From assembly GCA_019649035.1 (NCBI GenBank), contig BMAT01012806.1, forward strand, positions 1-20,622: a DNA stretch of 20,622 nucleotides. The letters are read 5' to 3'. Below, piece after piece: positions 1 through 8,700 of the stretch. Every line of letters starts with the position of its first letter. Positions within the stretch are counted from its first letter, which is position 1. A program made the translations under genes and the position numbers. This DNA is from Elysia marginata (lineage: Eukaryota; Mollusca; Gastropoda; Plakobranchidae). A model generated the notes under the pieces. The model did no database searches and was not told the DNA's origin. It saw only the letters and a list, made by a program, of their open reading frames with translations.

Positions 1-1373
1 TTGTGCTTCTCCAGCAAGGCTTCATCGGTGTAGCCGTGGAGACAGCGATCACAGAAGTACGTCTTTTCTCTGTGTTTGTTCTGGTCATAGAGAAGGCGGT
101 TGAGGTTCTTGATCCAGGTGTAGTGTGTTTTCCCGTCCTTCTCTATAAGCAGCAGGTTTATCCTTTTGATGGCCTCGTGCTGTTTGCTGACGTGATATAC
201 GATCACTCCCTTTCCCCATCCAAAGACGTTGATGGCTAGTTTGTTCTGGCGCTCTACCTTAGGTATCTGCGAAATTGGGGTGGGGGTGTCGATGCCGTCG
301 AATTTTAAGAGCTTTGCGTATTGATAATAGTGAGAGATCCTCTCTGGGTGTTCTTCGATTCGGAATATGGAGGCTAAAAGGGCCCATAGCAAGCAGGCGT
401 CGTCCTGGTTCTGCACATTAACCACCGCCTTTTTATTGCTCACCGCCTTCGGGAGGGGAATATAGGAGCCGCCCCTTAGTGGTTGGTAGCGGGCGATGTT
501 CAGCCAGAGAGTCCGCACCCTCTCTATAGTCCAATCCGATCCTTCTTTAGTCCATTTATCAATCTTTTCAAAGATATTTTCGAAGGCTCGGCTGAGAGCC
601 GCCCCAATTTCGCTCGGATGTAGAAGGGGCTCCTGTTCGTGGCGAAATGTCGCGTCTGTAAAAGTAATCAGGGGGGTTTTACCACCTAATTCTTTGGTGG
701 TCTTCCTAAGAGTAATTTTGAGAGCCAATTGAAATTTCAGGTTTCCAAGGGCCTTGAGCTCCTCTTTAAGCTTTTTACGGATCTTAGGGTTTGCCACCTC
801 AAGAAAAACCTGGGGGTCTACCTGGTAGGGGTCTAACACCTCGAGGAACCCCATGTGGATCTCCCCTTTTGGTACATCCATCTGCCAGCCCCTCAAAAAG
901 TTGCCGATTGTCCATGGTGCTTGCCAGAAGGTTAGTGTATTGTTTCTTCTTTTTCTTTCTTCTTCAAAGACTTCCAGAATCTCATCCTCATAATCCTCCA
1001 CAGACCTCAGGCTTTTGCTGCGAGGGACGGGATCAAACTCTTCCTCGATTGCTTTTCTCTTGGCAGCCTTCTTTCTGCGTAGAGGGGGTATGGGGTGGTA
1101 TTTACGTGGTTTTAAGGGCTTGAGTAAGCGCTCTTTGACTGTCTCAGGGATGGGCTCATCCAATATGTTTTTAACCACGCGGTATAGGGGGTCGAATTCC
1201 GCATCAATAAAATGTTTTTTGACGGTCTTCTTTTTGCTTGGTGAGGGTGGAGGTTTATATTTCCGAGGTTGTAAGGGCTTGAGTAAGCGCTTTTTAATAG
1301 CCTCAGGAATGGGCTCATCCAAGATGTTTCGAATCACTTGTTTACGACGTGTTATCTCTACGTGTTCATCCAT
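1..1373 (-). CDS. polB: Polinton-type protein-primed DNA polymerase B, N-terminal part
   Basis: About 457 residues are open from the ATG at 1373 to the window edge, where the frame continues. In order: a Lys/Arg/Pro-rich head with two 53-residue repeats (residues 13-118); an acidic-basic helix (about 125-143); a conserved region with FWQAPWTIGNFLRGW; then SDWTIERV, ARYQPLRGGSYIPLP and NVQNQDDACLLWALLA (about residue 316); then FGWGKGVIVYHVSKQHE; and finally a finger-like YFCDRCLHGYTDEALLEKH (about 437-456). This succession of motifs is what I know from the region ahead of the exonuclease domain in Polinton polymerases. The catalytic exonuclease and palm motifs are beyond the edge. The ATG at 1373 was chosen because no in-frame ATG lies between it and the upstream stop. 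In Polintons this enzyme copies the element's own DNA using a terminal protein as primer. The assignment comes from recalled motifs, without alignment. Confidence 0.85.
   Translation of the reverse strand, partial: MDEHVEITRRKQVIRNILDEPIPEAIKKRLLKPLQPRKYKPPPSPSKKKTVKKHFIDAEFDPLYRVVKNILDEPIPETVKERLLKPLKPRKYHPIPPLRRKKAAKRKAIEEEFDPVPRSKSLRSVEDYEDEILEVFEEERKRRNNTLTFWQAPWTIGNFLRGWQMDVPKGEIHMGFLEVLDPYQVDPQVFLEVANPKIRKKLKEELKALGNLKFQLALKITLRKTTKELGGKTPLITFTDATFRHEQEPLLHPSEIGAALSRAFENIFEKIDKWTKEGSDWTIERVRTLWLNIARYQPLRGGSYIPLPKAVSNKKAVVNVQNQDDACLLWALLASIFRIEEHPERISHYYQYAKLLKFDGIDTPTPISQIPKVERQNKLAINVFGWGKGVIVYHVSKQHEAIKRINLLLIEKDGKTHYTWIKNLNRLLYDQNKHREKTYFCDRCLHGYTDEALLEKH
1020..1337 (-). repeat. Tandem 159-bp coding duplication in polB head (2 x 53 residues)
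   Basis: Residues 13-65 and 66-118 of the polymerase frame align end to end without a gap. Both copies share NILDEPIPE, then a K/E-rich stretch, RLLKPL, PRKY and a basic linker, and both end in EFDP..R. The nucleotide copies are visibly related (for example at 1272-1322 and 1105-1160) but diverged, so the duplication is not recent. The Pro/Lys-rich, likely disordered nature suggests a linear binding segment rather than a folded domain; that is inference. Confidence 0.85.
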
Positions 1374-1433
1374 CGTAAGGTGTATATTCCACACGATATA
1401 TTTCACGTGGTGTGCATAATGTATACCTATTGT

Positions 1434-1688
1434 TTAAATGGACATATCTATAGCCGCCAGCCGCTTAAATTCAGCCTTAAATACGGCCTTCTGCTCTCTT
1501 TCCCTCCTGTGCCAATCGCATGTCTGAACTCGGTGGTATCCGCAGCTGATGCATATCCTGTAACGATTCCTGACGCCTTTTCCACACACATAGCAAGGGG
1601 TTGTGCCGGGCCCCTTTCTCAAGCGGGCGAGATGGACTTTACAATATGTTCCGCGACAGCTTTTACCACATAGCTCCGTAGAGCTCAT
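1434..1688 (-). CDS. Small Cys-rich zinc-ribbon-like protein of the Polinton
   Basis: The frame is 84 residues from the ATG at 1688. An alternative ATG at 1721 would add 11 residues; I prefer 1688 because MSSTELCGKSC resembles the start of related small proteins as I recall them. Cysteines and histidines come in pairs: C7-x3-C11-x4-C16-x2-H19, then C32-x2-C35, then C46-x2-C49-x2-H52, then C57-x2-H60. The last half is highly basic. C32/C35 and C46/C49 are ten residues apart, as in zinc ribbons. Its stop lies 60 bp upstream of the polymerase ATG on the same strand, so the two may be expressed together. I know of no proven function; a nucleic-acid-binding or regulatory role is inference from the zinc-ribbon look. 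Confidence 0.7.
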   Translation of the reverse strand: MSSTELCGKSCRGTYCKVHLARLRKGPGTTPCYVCGKGVRNRYRICISCGYHRVQTCDWHRREREQKAVFKAEFKRLAAIDMSI

Positions 1689-1767
1689 GACGAGCCACTG
1701 GCATGTATTTAGTCCACTCATGGTTCGATAGTGTAAACGCTGCCTATGATATGCAAAGTGTGCTGCC

Positions 1768-1776
1768 TATTTAAAT
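1768..1776 (-). promoter_or_regulatory. Possible TATA-like box upstream of the small Polinton ORF
   Basis: The run ATTTAAAT(A) on the minus strand lies about 80 bp upstream of the ATG at 1688, between the CpG-rich array and the first ORF. It is the only TATA-like run in this spacer. No initiator or other element was recognised, so this is only a candidate. Confidence 0.22.
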
Positions 1777-1838
1777 GAATGGTGTTCAGTGGGTGTACTC
1801 GCCGCCCTAGTCGCGAAGCCATCACATTGGTGTTTTTT

Positions 1839-2193
1839 CGCTTCCCACCTCGACGCCTCACTCGATGCCCCGCTCGCTTCACGCCTCGCTCGCTTCCCGT
1901 TTCGATGCCCCGCTCGCTTCCCACCTCGATGCCTCGCTCGCTTCCCGTTTCGATGCCCCGCTTGCTTGCTGCCTCGTTCGCCCCTCGATGCCTCCCTCGC
2001 TTGCCCCTCTGTACCCGTTCGCTAGTCCCTCTGTACCTGATCGCTCCGCTCGCTCCGCTCGCTCGCTCTGCTCGCTCTGCTCGCTCTCTGTACCCGTTCG
2101 CTAGCCCTCTGTACCCGCTCGCTTCCCGCCTCGATGCCTCGCTCGCTTTCCGTTTCGATACCCCGCTCGCTTACCCCTCTGTACCCGCTAGCT
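1839..2193. repeat. CpG-dense degenerate 24-bp minisatellite at the Polinton end
   Basis: Between 1883 and 1978 the units are clear: variants of GCCTCGCTCGCTTCCCGTTT plus CGAT alternate with a GCCCCGCTCGCTTCCCACCT plus CGAT form, giving a 24-bp period and a stronger 48-bp period. Further right (2008-2193) the array breaks up into CTCTGTACCCG and CGCTCGCTC(T/C)G submotifs and then returns to the 24-bp form at about 2120-2170. CG dinucleotides are frequent, unlike the neighbouring introns. Long frames crossing it are products of the repeat and are not counted as genes. It is probably a subterminal or inverted-terminal repeat tract of the Polinton; the other end is not in view to confirm this. 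Confidence 0.75.
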
Positions 2194-2219
2194 GTCCCAG
2201 AACCCCCAGGTAGTATACT

Positions 2220-2577
2220 ACTTCTCTATCAAATCAAGAATAACTATTGCACAAGTTCCATCTATGATATATGTTTTATGTGAGATGCAATGCTTTGCTC
2301 ATCATTCGTTTTATCCCTCCAATATCATTTGGAATCCTTAATAATGACAAGGTTCACTTGACATTAGTAGTACTTTTTTTCCAAGGTATTGTAGATCTAA
2401 CAATGATGATGCATTGGGTTAAATAAACATCTGAAAAGTTTTTTTTACTTGCAGTGCTAAATATTTTGTGAGAAAAACTGTGCCATTGAAATTTATCCTT
2501 TTTTTCCTCAATTCTAATCACTTTATGTAATAATAATTATTTTCATCTTCTTTAAATCCTTCCGATCCATGTTTCAG
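2220..2577. other. AT-rich upstream intron end of the zinc-finger gene
   Basis: Intron-like sequence between the Polinton end and the first exon in view. It ends in a pyrimidine-rich tract and TTTCAG acceptor (2572-2577). Nothing else was recognised. Confidence 0.6.
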
Positions 2578-2725
2578 GTGCCACCTATGTCGGCGGGTGT
2601 TCTCATCCTTGCTGCGGTTCACAAACCACCTACCATCTCACCATGACACCGAAGTTCAGACTTACGACTGTCGTTACTGTGAAGCATCTTTCCGGTCCCA
2701 CATACAGATTGTTAAACACTTACAG
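2578..2725 (+). CDS. Zinc-finger gene exon a: finger 1 and most of finger 2
   Basis: The first base completes a codon from an exon not in view; 49 full codons follow. Finger 1 is CHLCRRVFSSLLRFTNHLPS followed by HH, fitting C-x2-C-x12-H-x3-H. Finger 2 starts YDCRYCEASFRSHIQIVKHL, and its last His lies in the next exon. Acceptor TTTCAG|G, donor CAG|GTACTG. The exon ends in phase 0. Confidence 0.9.
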
Positions 2726-5700
2726 GTACTGATTGGTTTGGTTTCATTCATCTGTTAAGTAGGAACAATACTTAAATCTTTTATTTTCTTTTTTTTCGCT
2801 CTATAATTGTAAAGCTAAGCTTTATAAAATGAGAAAAAAGCTTCTGTGATTCATTTTTTAAAAAATTGATAAAGAAGGGGGATATTTCAGAATTACTGAA
2901 AATGGCAACACATGAAGCGGGTTGAAGAGGGTTACACACACAGATTATGGTAGCTTTTGTGGGAGACAATGTCCGGCGTAAATCTGTGTTGAAGAAGAAA
3001 AAAAAAGAAAGTTCCATAGTCTATAGATTTTGTTTCTGAAAGGCTTCTGAAATATAGAGTACGTCAGTTACCACAAATAAGACACATCTTTAATGAACTG
3101 CATTTTGATTATCTTCATTAGAATTGATGCCATTGCTTGTAATGGTTATAAATTAAATTTATGACTTGAGAAATTTTTTAAAGACATGTTTTTTTTTTGT
3201 TGCATGATGAAATTTTAAACAAGCCAGACTTCGAACTTAAATGGGTCGTTTGGAGTTGAATAGGGACATTGTTTGCAGCAGCAGATACAGCTCTACAAGA
3301 AGGCTAATTTTATTTGTTCTATTATTTTCAGTGTCACAGAGAAAAGTTTTCAGGCACAAATCAAACTGGCTCATCCGCTCTTCTGCTGGAAGAGTTCAAT
3401 AGGGTAGGTTTTGCAAATTGCTCATCAATATCAATTAGTTATCTGAGTCTTAACTGAGCACAATAGGTGGAAAAACAGTCATCTACTTCAAAGGGTGAAA
3501 GACAACATCTACTGCTTACCCTTGCAGACCAAATAGAAATTTTACAACCAAGAAATGGGCACAACCGACTCAATTCCCATTTGTAGGGAATTTCTAAGAC
3601 GCGAGAGAACCCGGATGCCAGTGCGGGGCAGAGACCCAGGACCCGCAGCATAGCCCAATATATTGCCCTACCACAGAAATGTAGCAAAAAACATGAGCGT
3701 TGGCTGATGTCGATTATTACCATTGACTAAAAAAACTGACGCCAGTCTATCTACTGTGTTGAGGCTGGGACGCTTGATCAGAAAATTTGACCGGGGAAAC
3801 TGAAGGTGGCAGGGAAGGATTGCCGCCTCAAGAATGCTGCGGTTTTCGCCTTTCTCTGTGCCTGCCCTCAATCAACAATCAAGGTCTAGAGATCTCAATA
3901 TAATGTAAAAATTCAAGGTATTGGTCTCCATGTGAAAACATCTGCATGCCTGGCACTAGTTTCTGCCAATCGGTGGAAGCAGCCTAGGAACAAGGAATGG
4001 GGGCAAGGAAAGCAATGGCAAATTATCTAACTTAGCTATCTGCAAAGTATACATAAAGTATAAATGTCTTGCATTCTGTCCAAATGAATCGTAAGTTGTA
4101 TGAGAAATTTTGAGATATAGACCTTTAAAGTTTAGTAGGTTTTCAGAAGTCAAAACTTTTTTATTTTAGATATTGACACTAAAACCATTTCTAATAGTTT
4201 TCACACCTAATTCATGTTGAAATTTCATGTTTTTTATGTGTTTAATTTCTATGGTTGCTAAGGCCTCAAAACCTTTATGGTTATCTAAACTTTAAATGCA
4301 ATTTTGTCTATTTTCTGAATTTTCACAAGACCTAACCGTGTCAACTTTAAACGGCTATAACTTCATACAGAATTAAGATAGAGCTTTTCTGTTTGTTGTA
4401 CTTGAAATCAGAGGAAAAAAGCTTTTCTTTGATGCCTTTATCTGACTACCTTCCAACTTCAACTTAAGACTCATTTTGACTAGTTGTTCCTTCTCAGTTG
4501 CATTGAGTATAGGTATGACTTGGCTTACTTGTGTGACTTCAACTGGCAGCATGCATGAAACAAACATACTTGAACTATCAAAAGATTCCCCCTAAGGCAA
4601 CACCTCAATTTAGCCTAATTTTCTTTGTTAGCAACATTTTTTAAATTTTAAAATTCTCTTGTGCATTCTAAATAAAAAAGTTTGAAACTAACTATAATTA
4701 CTATAAGACATTTAATTATTTTGGAATTTCCTAAGTTCTAAGTAATAAAGTGCTTTTATTTTCGTAGCCTTTATTATTGTTATTAATGTTATTTTTAACC
4801 ATTTCAGAAACACAAACTAGATGTTGTGGAAGCTGGTGCCTCTGTTAGCAGCAACATTAGCAGCAGCAGCAGTAGCAGTAGCAACAAGGTCAATAATTTC
4901 AGCAATGTCAGTCGCAGTTTGCCTCCTTTTTCACCAATGCTTTCTGACGAGTCATCTGATAAGGTATCTAACAAGTTGTGGTTTCAGTGTGGCACTCCCA
5001 CAATAAATAAATTTAATGGGCAATTCATGACTCTCAAAATGTTCAATAAATGTTTTCACAAGAGTTGACTTCGTAAAGGTGATTGTAAACTTTCAATTGC
5101 CGATATTGGCTGTAGGGGCAGTGCAATATATGGGCGCACCATATCTAGGGCACAGCATGTGAAGGACGGAGCCCAAGCCTCTCCCTTGGCTGTCTTAACC
5201 TTCCTCAGTTAGCAACCAGGTACCCAAGTTATTCTGCGGGGTGTCAGCATGGGCTTATCAGCTGCCAAGTCAGTGGCTCGAACTTGTGACCTTGTGCTCC
5301 ATAATCGATTCAGTACTGCTAGACCACGAAGCCCCCCTTTTTTTACTTGGTAGCACTTAATACCTCGAGTTTGGCAACTCACTGAGATGAAAGAAACTAC
5401 AGAGCTTGTTTAAATATAAATGTCTAGTGACTGCCGAAAATAACTGATAACTTAAATCTAAAAAGTTCTTATTTCTTTCCACAAAATATTTATTTCAGGA
5501 AATATTTAAAGTTTGGAAGCTCAGAAAATTACAATGTTCAAAACAGCAATGCTTTGGTATGTGAAAATCATGATATACAACCCATTGTTAATACTGGTTT
5601 CCAGACAAGTAATCTTGAGGCTATTTCATTAAGTTTTTCCGTTCCATCTTTACTTCTTGTACCACTAATGTTTTCCTCTACTGTTTTATGCTTGGTCTCC

Positions 5701-8700
5701 AGACAAAATACACACACTTGAGGAAGAACCTAATCTCGCCCGATCCACAGCAGTCTGTCGGCAGCGACAGCAACAACAATACAGCGCTCTCCAGAAGTCG
5801 CAACATTGCCACCAACAAGAGCAGCACGGGTAGTTTGGTGTACGGATCTCCTGGGCTCTACACTCAAGGTGAAACTATGAAAGCAATGGACTTGAGGCGT
5901 GGAGAGGAGGTGGAAGTCCAAATGAACTCTGACCTGAGTGATTCTGATGCTGTAAGTGTTTTTCTTAAACTTGACTTTTTTTACATGTGTAGAATAATTC
6001 ACTGCTCGCCACCTATGAGCGTCATCGTAGTAGATCATATTTGCTGTCGCTCCTGACATTACTGTCGTTGCCCATTTCTTGTGTGATTTCATATCACATT
6101 TCTCCATGATGATGTCTATGTAGGTGATGGGTGGTCTGTCTGGCTTCCTTCCTAAGTTGACTTTTCCCTGAAGTACCGTTGCCATGAGATTCGCATTTTT
6201 GTCTCGTTTGGCATGGCCATCATATTTTAGCCTTCATTTGTTCATAATACCAAGAATCTCTCTTGAGGCTTTCAGTTCTGATAGTATGCTGGAATTCATT
6301 GTTTTATCGATTCATTTCATCCTTAGTTATCTCCTGTAAAGCCACATCTTGACTGCTTCCGACCTTTTTTCATCTGCCTTCCTGAAGATCCATGCCTCAC
6401 TCCTATATAAAATAACTGGCCTCACTAGAAATTTGAGAAGCTTATCCTTCAGGTCTGTTGGTATTCCTCTGTCCTTCCATATGTTGGTTAGTTAAACCAT
6501 CTTCTTTTTTGCCATGCCAATTCTTGCTCTTATGTCCTTTGAGCATGTGCTGTCTTCAGACTTAACAGATCCTAAATATTCACTGCTCATACATGTGTGG
6601 TGGCCTAGCAATTAAGCTTGTCTTCTCATTCAAAGATTTTCTGTTTTTGGCATCGAGTATCTTTTCTGACCAAAATGCACCTAGTTTTATCAACATGTCT
6701 AAACTAGAACCTAACATATGGCTTTCTAAAAATAAGGAAAAAATAAAAAGGCCTGTGGAATATAGACAGTTGTATAAATTTAAATCGCAAATGTCAAAAT
6801 TAAAAACATTTTATGATCCAAATTTTTATCAAACATGGGCTTTAACCGTGCAGGAATGGTTTAAGTTTCATCAGGGTTTTAAGCTTGAAAGTGACAGAGG
6901 ACATCCCAAATGGATTTAGAAGCCTATATATCAGTTTTAGCCCAAGCGAATTCGACCTGATTCTCCTGGGCCAACAAATATAACATAATCAGGAATAAAT
7001 CTTTGATGGACATGCCTATTGATAACTTTTTGTTGTCTTTTTATAGACCTCTCTTTCTTTTCTTTCTTGTGGTCATGGACAGACTCCCTTTGTTGTGCTT
7101 TCAATCTTCCCCTGACACTCCTTTCTTTAAACTTGTATTACATATCCATGGCAGAGCCTTTTTGTGTTTGCTTTATTGACAAATGTACCATGTACAGAAC
7201 TTGATGTCCTGTCAAAGCTATAAAATTACAATGTATGTCATATACATCTCAAATGGGCTTAGAATTAATTGTTCATCTTTTTGTTACTTTTCAATATCCA
7301 TTTCCTTGTAGATGCGACAACGGCAAGCTTTGGTGCAGCACTATCAGCTACAGGCTGTGATGATGATGAAGGCGGCTGAAATGGCTGGGACAGGAAGTTT
7401 GCCTGGCGGTGTGGGGCAGGCTGCTCTCGGCCTCACTCAAGAGCAACTGATGGAGCGAGCAAAAAACCTTCGGGCTCTTTCTGAGATGGCTGCAGCTCGT
7501 GGAGTTCTGCTCCCTGTAAGTTGATTAATGCAGAGATGCTGAATTTCTCAGTATTCATGATGTATGTGTTGGTTTGTTTTGTGGTTTTTTTTTTAACTTG
7601 GAAATTTTTCTTTTATTTGTCATTACTGTCCATATTGTTTAACTTGTGTCTATGACATTTGCTGTAAGTGAGACACAATGCGTAGCTTAAAAAATTTTTT
7701 TGTGTGCTTATATCGCTTGTCATTCTTGTTTATGGATGTTTTGTTTATTGTGATGTTAGTCTTGTATCTCTGACTACATTTTGTTGCATCAAAATTTCAC
7801 CTTCTTTTTTTGTAATGGTTTAGGTATTAAGAGATTAACAATTAAAGATTGAAGCTTTATATGATCGCCAGTAAAATGGCTATATTGAAGAGTCATGAGA
7901 TACATGTAGTATAAGGAAATCTAGTAGGTTATTTCTGAAGTACAAAACAATGAAAAAACTTGTGATCAAAGACTTGTTTTTTATTTTGTTCCAGGCACCC
8001 CAGGGTATCATGTCTATGCCAGGCCAGACACCTGCAACGTCCAAACCATCAGGCCTGGAGGACTTGAGCAACCACAGGAAGAGAAAGCTGGAAGGTGGAG
8101 ATTCAGCGTCCAGGAAGAGGAAAGAGGCACAGGACGCTGAAGACGCTCGGAAGAGGCGGGAGAAGGAGAACAGGCTACGCATGCAGGAGCAGCAGCAACT
8201 CAAGGATAAGCTGGCCAAGGAAGGTATGGGAGACGTCATGGTTGTCCTACCAGACGCTCCCCCTATGGAAGCCACAGATCTCTCCATGTCAGCTCAACCT
8301 TTAGCCCTGACAAGCCTCTCTACCGCCCCCTCCGCCCCATCGTCCTCAATATCCGCCTCCACTCTAGCGCTGATCAAAGACTGTGTACAACCACCCCCTC
8401 CTCCAGCAGGTGTTGGGTTCATGGCGAGGAAGAACGGTGGCTTGCCTGTGAAAACCGATAGCACAAACAATTCGTCAGTTCCCAGTGTGAGTAGCACGGC
8501 CTCCAGGATAGACAGTGTTCTGAAGAAGGAGTATGGCTCTGGCAGCTCCCCTGCTCTGGTGAGTACATTTATGATCCCTGCTATTATGATTTACCTCAGG
8601 ACTGTAGAGTTTGTGGTTTTGTTTCTGCATTGGACATTCGATAAATTTTGTGTTTTAGGCTTGTCACAATTTCAATTAAGTTTTCCTAGGAGTTATGATA

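Larger units (their letters stand above)
1..2219 (-). mobile_element. Polinton/Maverick element, one end portion (partial)
   Basis: Seen: a GC-rich block with two open minus-strand reading frames and a terminal repeat array, changing abruptly to AT-rich host intron near 2195-2220. The larger frame matches the N-terminal part of Polinton-type DNA polymerase B. The smaller is a Cys-rich protein of the sort found beside polB in such elements. The remaining parts (polymerase core, integrase, ATPase, protease, capsid genes) would lie left of the window and cannot be checked. The right end is estimated. A perfect palindrome, TAGTATACTA (2211-2220), sits at the composition change, and Polinton ends are known to read AGT...ACT, so an end near 2219 is plausible but unproven. 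The frames in view are open, so the copy looks whole as far as it can be seen and is probably young. It lies antisense to the zinc-finger gene. Confidence 0.82.
5952..7311 (+). other. Intron d-e, carrying an antisense LINE fragment
   Basis: 1360-bp intron with a decayed LINE at 5997-6581 and, directly after it, an unrecognised plus-strand frame (6593-6919). The rest (6920-7311) is AT-rich with no recognisable feature. Confidence 0.75.

Noticed and set aside
496-1419. Plus-strand frames at 496-732, 791-1123 and 1015-1419
   Set aside because: They lie opposite the polymerase frame and show no domain; they are shadows.
1779-2213. Plus-strand 144-codon frame and two overlapping frames across the 24-bp array
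   Set aside because: The Arg/Pro/Ser/Leu-rich repeats are a product of the minisatellite in several frames at once, so there is no coding evidence.
5730-6185. Minus-strand 151-codon frame as a single protein
   Set aside because: Its first part is the end of the LINE fragment, and the remainder runs through host intron and opposite exon d, so it is not one gene.
7880-8497. Minus-strand frames of 135 and 67 codons
   Set aside because: They lie opposite exon f, whose plus-strand frame has clean splice sites and phase agreement.
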